DNA from: Carettochelys insculpta
Lineage: Eukaryota; Chordata; Testudines; Carettochelyidae
NCBI RefSeq assembly: GCF_033958435.1
Contig: NC_134161.1
Location: forward strand, 3,100,001-3,164,000
Direction of reading: 5' to 3'
Length of the DNA stretch: 64,000 nt
Below, one piece after another: positions 59,150 through 64,000 of this stretch (position 1 is the stretch's first letter; every line of letters starts with the position of its first letter). The translations under genes and the position numbers were made by a program. The notes below the pieces were generated by a model. The model searched no databases. It had not been told where the DNA came from and was given only the letters and a program-made list of their open reading frames with translations.

Positions 59150-59330
59150 ACATACATTCACTTACCACACCCTGAGAGATGGACCTATGCTGACCTAACT
59201 CTTGGTGTAAACAGTGCCAGATCAATGGAAGTATGCTTCCGGGACCCCACTCGTTGCTGTCGGGATAGTCTACACGGAAGTGCTACAAAGTCATAGCACC
59301 AGAGCTACTTGGAGCCTAGTTAGAAACTGG
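59150..59330 (+). mobile_element. GTCTACAC-type DNA transposon fragment
   Basis: GATGGACCTATGCTGACCTA, GTGCCAGATCAATGGAAGTA and GGGATAGTCTACACGGAAGT resemble a common reptile element with inner ATGCTTCC and GTCTACAC boxes. Ends and duplication are not clear. Confidence 0.4.
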
Positions 59331-59744
59331 TGTAACATTTCTGTGGTTTGTGTTCATTTGGGGGCTGTGTTTGCCAGCAGAAGTGGGCTTTTCACTAGTG
59401 ACTTAGCCAGAGGATTCCAGAAGACACAAGGGGCTGAGCAGAGCTGAAGAAGACTAAAGGAAACTAAGGCTGATGATCCACAGCAAAACCCCACTCTGTC
59501 CTAAGACAGAGCTCAGGGACAGTGAGTTCTGGTATGCTGACCAAGGTAGTGATTGATGACTGGATACCAAAAGGGTAGCAAAGGGAAAAAATGAGGCGAC
59601 AGAGGAGTTTTCCTCTCTCCATGTGGGATGCCGGCCTGTATGATAAAGCTTCTTAAAGAACATTTGTTATCAATAATCTGTTTTTTTTTCCAGTGTGAGA
59701 GGAATGTAGAAGAAACGCATACAAACACTTTATGGTTTTGCAGA

Positions 59745-59870
59745 TGTAGCACTGGGTTAGCTCTTGTGAAACCTGGATTCAATTTCTATCAATTTCTATC
59801 TCTGGATTCAATTTCTATCTCTGTCACAGACTTTTTGAATGAATTAGAGTAAACCACTTAAAGCTGCAGT
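59745..59870 (+). repeat. SINE relic with internal tandem duplication
   Basis: It reads like a SINE head: GATGTAGCACTGGGTTAG, then AACCTGGATTCAATTTCTAT, then GTCACAGACTTTTTGAATG. The phrase TGGATTCAATTTCTATC is duplicated in tandem at about 59773-59819, with an extra AATTTCTATC. The duplication arose after insertion. Confidence 0.4.
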
Positions 59871-60421
59871 TTCAAAAGAGCTGGGAGTTGGATTCTCAGT
59901 CACTCAGAACCCACTTCTGGGGTCATATTTTCAAAAAAGCTCCACTCCACTAGGCACCTTAGAAAGCAGCATGTTCCCTGTCCCCCTTGAATGTCCTAGG
60001 CTAGGGAATCACTTGTGTGCTCATAGACCTAGTGATTATTCAGGTATTTTTAATATAAAGTAGAAAAGCTGGACAGCCAAAGCTCAGGTGCTCAGCTCAG
60101 AGAGACCTGATTAAAACCGCTTGCTTCAGAGCAAAGTTTTGCACGAGCATCACACATCTCTAAGGTGAGCCCACTAACCCCTGCACTGTTAGAAGACACT
60201 TGTGCTGTTAACTCCTCCACCTCAGTTTTATGACTTCAGACCCACCATGCCTTTGATTTTATTTTTAAAAAGTTTAAAAGTGCTCACAACAAAAGGTTTG
60301 GTTTAACCCGAAACAACATTTTCCTTCTTTTTCGATTCACTGAAAACTCTGACAAATTCTGGTCTTGGTTCCCACTGACCTTTTTTTCTTTTTTCTTTTT
60401 TTTTTTTTTTCAGTTTTTCAG

Positions 60422-60640
60422 AACTACCAGCAAGTTGTGTGCATGGGGGGAATATTGTTTGCACAGCTCTGCTTGAAAGTTCACCTAAAATATGATTTCG
60501 AAGAAAGCTCATTTCTAGGCAGCAGGTTTCACAATCCTGCCTCTCTGAAGAAGTATCTGTGGCCTCTGAGAAGTCTTCGAAAAAAATATATGAGCAAGGA
60601 GTTAAAGCTGCAGCTCTGCAGGCCATTCCCTGAAGAAGAG
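60422..60640 (+). CDS. internal coding exon of an unidentified gene
   Basis: The exon is 219 bp, exactly 73 codons, and begins and ends between codons. It follows a run of about 30 pyrimidines and CAG (60419-60421). An earlier CAG at 60411-60413 could serve, but would give a different phase. It ends GAAGAAGAG|GTAAGATTT, a near-consensus donor. The product starts NYQQVVCMGGILFAQLCLKV, continues with HLKYDFEESSFLGSRFHNPA and a basic stretch SLRKKYMSKELKLQ, and ends CRPFPEEE. Composition is protein-like, with no low complexity. I do not recognise the family. A chance frame of this length with both splice sites in phase is unlikely but not excluded. The next exon could be at 61098 or 63749. Confidence 0.7.
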
Positions 60641-61097
60641 GTAAGATTTCACCTCTGCTCAGTCCCATAGCTCATCCTCCTTTCAAATTCAGCTGAAATA
60701 ATAAGAAAATCCACCACATTTTTAATACGCTTCTGAGGCTCTGGCTGCAATGGATGGATTGGTCCTAGTTTTCTCCATGTGTGCAAACACATCCTTCTAA
60801 GCTGCCAGGATGTTATCAGTTTTCCATCAACCAGAGACTAGTGCTAGAGCCTGAGACCTTTCTGAGGCGCCCACACCAAACCTTCCATGAGCTCAGGGTC
60901 TGAGAGTAGGGAGGGGAAAAAATAGGCAGGAAATAGGGTTCAAATAAAAACAACTGTTCTAGTTTAAACAGGAGCAGGGAAGGAGAAGAGGGATGATTTT
61001 GCAGAGGATTGTGAGCAGTCTCTTTTGCGCACGCACCACGGGATAGTTATACCACAATAACCACCAATCTTAAACTGCACATGGTCTCTCTCTCCAG

Positions 61098-61112
61098 AAA
61101 ACCTGCGGCTGA
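61098..61112 (+). CDS. possible terminal coding exon (option 1)
   Basis: ACATGGTCTCTCTCTCCAG is a strong acceptor ending at 61097. Joined in phase 0 to the exon ending at 60640, only four codons (KTCG) precede a TGA at 61110-61112. That would make a short C-terminus ending CRPFPEEEKTCG. The implied intron is 457 nt. No polyadenylation signal was located nearby. It competes with the exon at 63749. Confidence 0.3.
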   Translation, partial: KTCG

Positions 61113-61434
61113 AGGCTAGCTTGCACCAGAAGAGTGGAGAGATGCTCTGCTGAGGTCTGGAGAACTGGGCAGAAGATTACAGCTTACAACACAGGCGCAT
61201 TTGCCAGAGGGAGAGAGGCCATCGCTGTTTTTGCGCCCGCTGCCCCTGTCAAAGCAGAGAGTCCCTTTGTGCCCATGGAGGGACCTTTGCTGCACTGTCA
61301 CTGCCTGGCCAGTCGTGCCCCTTGGCCAAAACCCTAGGCCATTGATTGCTTTAGTGAGCGCACTCAGTAGAACCACCCCACACTGAGGCAAGGTGCAAGG
61401 ATCTGCAAACACCCTGTGCACTGTCATAAGAGTG
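61113..61434. other. no recognised feature, or 3' untranslated region
   Basis: If option 1 is right this would be untranslated sequence of the gene. Otherwise it is intron. The open frames on both strands overlap and are not protein-like. Confidence 0.25.
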
Positions 61435-61624
61435 TAAGTATCAGAGAGGGAGCCGTGTTAGTCTGTATCTTCAAAAACAACAAGAAGTCCTGTGGCACCT
61501 TATAGACTAACAGATATTTTGGAGCATAAACTTTCGTGGGCAAAGACCCGCTTCATCAGATGCATTGGAGCTTATGCTCCAAAATATCTGTTAGTCTATA
61601 AGGTGCCACAGGACTTCTTGTTGT
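61435..61624. mobile_element. palindromic tail, family A, copy 6
   Basis: ATAAGAGTGT (61425-61434) and ATAAGAATGT (61625-61634) match at 9 of 10. The unit starts AAGTATCAGAGAGGGAGCCG and has the usual arms. Its central palindrome is shortened (CATTGGAGCTTATGCTCCAA). On the minus strand CTGATGAAGCGGGTCTTTG is followed by CCCACGAAAGTTTATGCTCC. It sits at the very 3' end of the antisense CR1 that follows. Confidence 0.8.
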
Positions 61625-62288
61625 ATAAGAATGTCAGAACCTCCATACTGGTCACACCAGTGGTCCATCTAGCCCAGGATCCTGTCTTCCGACAATGGCT
61701 AGTACAAGATGCACCAGCGGGAATGAACAGAACAGGGCACTTATCAAGTCATCATCCCTTGTTGTCCAGCCCCAGCTTCTGACAGTCAGAGGTTTATGGA
61801 CATCCAGACCATGGGGCTGCATCTGTGACCATCATGGCTAGAAGCCATTGATGGATCCACCCTCCATGAGCCTATCTAGTTATTTTTTCAAGCCAGTTAC
61901 TCCTTTGGTATTCACAACATCCCCTGGCAATGAGTTCCACAGGGCAACTGTGCTATGTGAAGAAGTGCTTCCTTATGTTTGTTTCAAAGCTGCTGTCTCT
62001 TAATGTCACTGGAGCCTTGGGTCTTGTGATATGTTATAACGCTTCCCTATTCCCTTTCTCCACATTATTTGTGATTTCATAGACCTCTGTCATATCCCCT
62101 TTTTCAGTCATCACTTTCTAAGCTGAAATGTCCTGTTATTTTTAATCCCTACTCAGAGGAAAGCCGTTCCATATCTCTCATCGTTTTCTTGCCCTTCTCA
62201 GATACTTATTGCAACTCTCAGGCATCCCTTCTGAGGTCGGGCAACCAAAACTGCAAGTAGTATTCAAGGAGTGGGTATAACACGCATT
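61625..62288 (-). mobile_element. long antisense CR1 3' region, part 1
   Basis: CACACCAGTGGTCCATCTAG, GATCCTGTCTTCCGACAATG, TGAGTTCCACAGGGCAACTG, TTCCCTATTCCCTTTCTCCA and GACCTCTGTCATATCCCCTT are successive antisense CR1 tail landmarks. The copy is broken at 62288 and resumes at 62991. It is one of the two longest CR1 stretches in the window. No reverse transcriptase codons are reached. Confidence 0.85.
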
Positions 62289-62990
62289 GGCCGCGTCTAC
62301 ACGTGCACGCTACTTCGAAGTAGCGGCGCCCACTTCGAAATAGCGCCCGTCACGGCTATACGTGTTGGGTGCTATTTCGAAGTTGAAATCGACGTTAGGC
62401 GGCGAGACGTCGAAGTCACTAACCCCATGAGGGGATGGGAATTGCGTCCTACTTCGAAGCTGAACGTCGAAGTAGGGCACGTGTAGACGATCCGCGTCCC
62501 GCAACATCGAAATAGCGGGGTCCTCCATGGCGGCCATCAGCTGAGGGGTTGAGAGACGCTCTCTCTCCAGCCCCTGCGGGGCTCTATGGTCACTGTGTGC
62601 AGCAGCCCTTAGCCCAGGGCTTCTGGCTGCTGCTGCGACAGCTGGGGATCCATGCTGCATGCACAGGGTCTGCAACCAGTTGTCGGCTCTGTGGATCTTG
62701 TGTTGTTTAGTGCAAGTGTGTCTGGGAGGGGCCCTTTAAGGGAGCGGCTGGCTGTTGAGTCCGCCCTGTGATCCTGTCTGCAGCTGTTCCTGGCACCCTT
62801 ATTTCGATGTGTGCTACTTTGGCATGTAGACGTTCCCTCGCAGCGCCTATTTTGATGTGGTGCTGCCCAACGTCGAAGTTGAACGTCGACGTTGCCAGCC
62901 CTGGAGGACGTGTAGACGTTATTCATCGAAATAGATGTCACTACATCGAAATAAGCTACTTCGATGTCGCGTGCACGTGTAGACATAGCC
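62289..62990 (-). mobile_element. CpG-rich DNA transposon, family C, copy 2
   Basis: The ends are GGCCGCGTCTACACGTG and CACGTGTAGACATAGCC, flanked by ATT on each side (62286-62288 and 62991-62993). It is the reverse complement of 47682-48391 over its full length. It carries the same shared frame on the minus strand (62609-62992), differing from copy 1 at 6 of 105 aligned residues. It split a CR1 copy, so it is younger than that CR1. A 3-bp duplication fits PIF/Harbinger-like transposition. Confidence 0.8.
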
Positions 62991-63100
62991 ATTTAGAGAC
63001 TAGCGCTATGGCATTGTCTGTCTTATTCGCCAGCTCTTTCCTAAGGGTTCCTCACATTTCTGGTAGATTTTTGACTGCTTCACTGCCACAGGTCCCCTCA
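62991..63100 (-). mobile_element. long antisense CR1 3' region, part 2
   Basis: GGCATTGTCTGTCTTATTCG, CCTAAGGGTTCCTCACATTT and GTAGATTTTTGACTGCTTCA continue the antisense CR1 text exactly where part 1 stops, once the inserted element is removed. Confidence 0.7.
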
Positions 63101-63347
63101 CAGCCCCACTACCAACATTCCCCCTTGGTTTCGTAGGGGACATCCCCTTAGTTTCTGACAAAGGCTTCTTGCTTTGTTCCATCTGGCTCTTTGACCAGCT
63201 CTCCCTTTGAAGGGGGACGTGCCCAGATGCTTGAACCTTTTTAACCCAGCAACCCTGGCAAGCAGGGCATGCCTGATTGTAGAATTTTCTGGGCCTGGGA
63301 GGGACTATAGGGTCTGTGTGTGAAAGGGATGTGGCCAGGGTACTTAC

Positions 63348-63412
63348 CTGGTGCTGCGCTCTCGAGGGCACATGTGACTCCACCCACTGCCATTCCAAGG
63401 CTCCGCCCCCAG
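63348..63412 (-). other. candidate 65-bp exon, minus strand
   Basis: On the minus strand an acceptor (TTTTCCCCTTCTGTTCCTAT then AACAG) precedes the segment, and CAG|GTAAGTACC, a near-perfect donor, follows. The exon contains a GC box (GGGGCGGAG). No repeat is recognised. It could be a non-coding RNA exon or part of an LTR-type repeat with its own splice donor. No protein is proposed. Confidence 0.25.
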
Positions 63413-63748
63413 CTGTTATAGGAACAGAAGGGGAAAAGCCTCCAGAGACAAGTGTCATTGCATTGCCATGCTCACAGCTGGATGTGAGATGGAGCGGCAG
63501 TGCACACAGCTGTTTTCCCCTTCAGCCAGGGTTCAAACCATGGGTGTTCCCAGTTCAGGGACACACAGATTACAGAGGTTCTCCTGCACATTGTGTTATC
63601 CATTACCCTTGTGCAAAGTGCGTGTGAAATGTCTGTACGGCACCCGGTGCAACAGGATGAAACCCCAAAGCACTACACCGGCACAATAAGGCTGCTGCCC
63701 ATGTGGAGCTGTAATGTTTTTTCTCACACACGTTGCACTGAGATACAG

Positions 63749-63844
63749 GGCCGCACCAGAGAAAAATCTGACGCTGTATTTCAACTGACCAAAGAGTTGC
63801 AATTGGTTCTGAAGGAGCCAGCAAGGGTGAAGCTGTTAGAGTGG
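63749..63844 (+). CDS. possible downstream exon (option 2)
   Basis: The segment is 96 bp (32 codons), phase 0 at both ends, matching the phase of the exon ending at 60640. It follows TTTTTTCTCACACACG...GATACAG and ends TGG|GTAACA, a moderate donor. The product reads GRTREKSDAVFQLTKELQLV then LKEPARVKLLEW, an amphipathic helix-like stretch. The intron would be 3.1 kb and hold the CR1, family A and family C copies. Support is splice signals and composition only. Confidence 0.3.
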
Positions 63845-64000
63845 GTAACAATGATGCTCATGGTACAGGATCAGGGCCTCAAAGGGAGAGCCCAATCCAA
63901 ATCCCTGCAGGAATGGCAACCTAGCATGCAGGTTTGGTACATGCCATTCTGACTGCCTTCCAGACCGAGGTGGAAGAGGGACCCACAAAGTCCCACGGGT

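Noticed and set aside
63006..63458. 150-codon minus-strand frame with CPACQGC, considered as a gypsy integrase zinc finger
   Set aside because: The histidine pair and the following integrase core are missing, and the first part is CR1 relic. A CxxC-like phrase alone is not enough.
63500..63952. 150-codon plus-strand frame as one gene
   Set aside because: It has no homology that I recognise and lacks a credible start context. Only the 96-bp splice-bounded part is kept, at low confidence.

Overview
This 64 kb window looks like vertebrate nuclear DNA from a reptile, most likely a turtle (Testudines), with a crocodilian as the alternative. That reading rests on repeat families remembered, not searched: CR1 LINE tails, a dispersed retroelement ending in hairpins of the 'CTGATGAAG...GAAAGCTTATGCTCC' type, tRNA-derived/MIR-like SINEs, and small DNA transposons ending in 'GTGTAGACATAGCC' or 'CAGNGGTTCTCAA'-like termini. 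There are no bacterial genes, operons, tRNA or rRNA genes, or CRISPR arrays. Almost all open frames are short chance frames.

The only well supported coding sequence is one internal exon on the plus strand (60422-60640, 73 codons, phase 0 at both ends), with a strong acceptor and donor. I do not recognise its protein. Two alternative continuations of the same gene lie downstream: a short terminal exon from 61098, or a 96-bp phase-0 exon at 63749-63844. Most of the window is therefore probably intronic or intergenic DNA of that gene. Three weaker exon candidates (14011-14033 +, 46505-46556 +, 63348-63412 -) rest on splice signals alone.

Layout: 1-17 kb is mostly unique-looking DNA with two hAT-type elements (3938-4529, 11248-11390), a CA repeat and AT-rich stretches that look like conserved non-coding elements. 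17-26 kb carries CR1 fragments, hAT elements with 8-bp target duplications, a TAA-flanked element and a palindromic retroelement tail (23703-23943). 27.8-28.4 kb holds a probable LTR. 29-47 kb is largely unique-looking with scattered relics and two GT repeats. 47.4-63.1 kb is a dense nest of mobile elements: Penelope-like (PLE) relics including a GIY-YIG endonuclease domain, hairpin tails with target duplications of about 6-14 bp, two mirror-image 0.7-kb CpG-rich elements, and two long antisense CR1 copies broken by later insertions.

The most interesting material is this nest. Perfect or near-perfect flanking duplications let the insertion order be read directly. The hairpin tails carry a hammerhead-ribozyme-like core on one or both strands, directly downstream of PLE-like coding sequence. 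No previously undescribed system is proven; the ribozyme-like tails and the unidentified exon are the leads.
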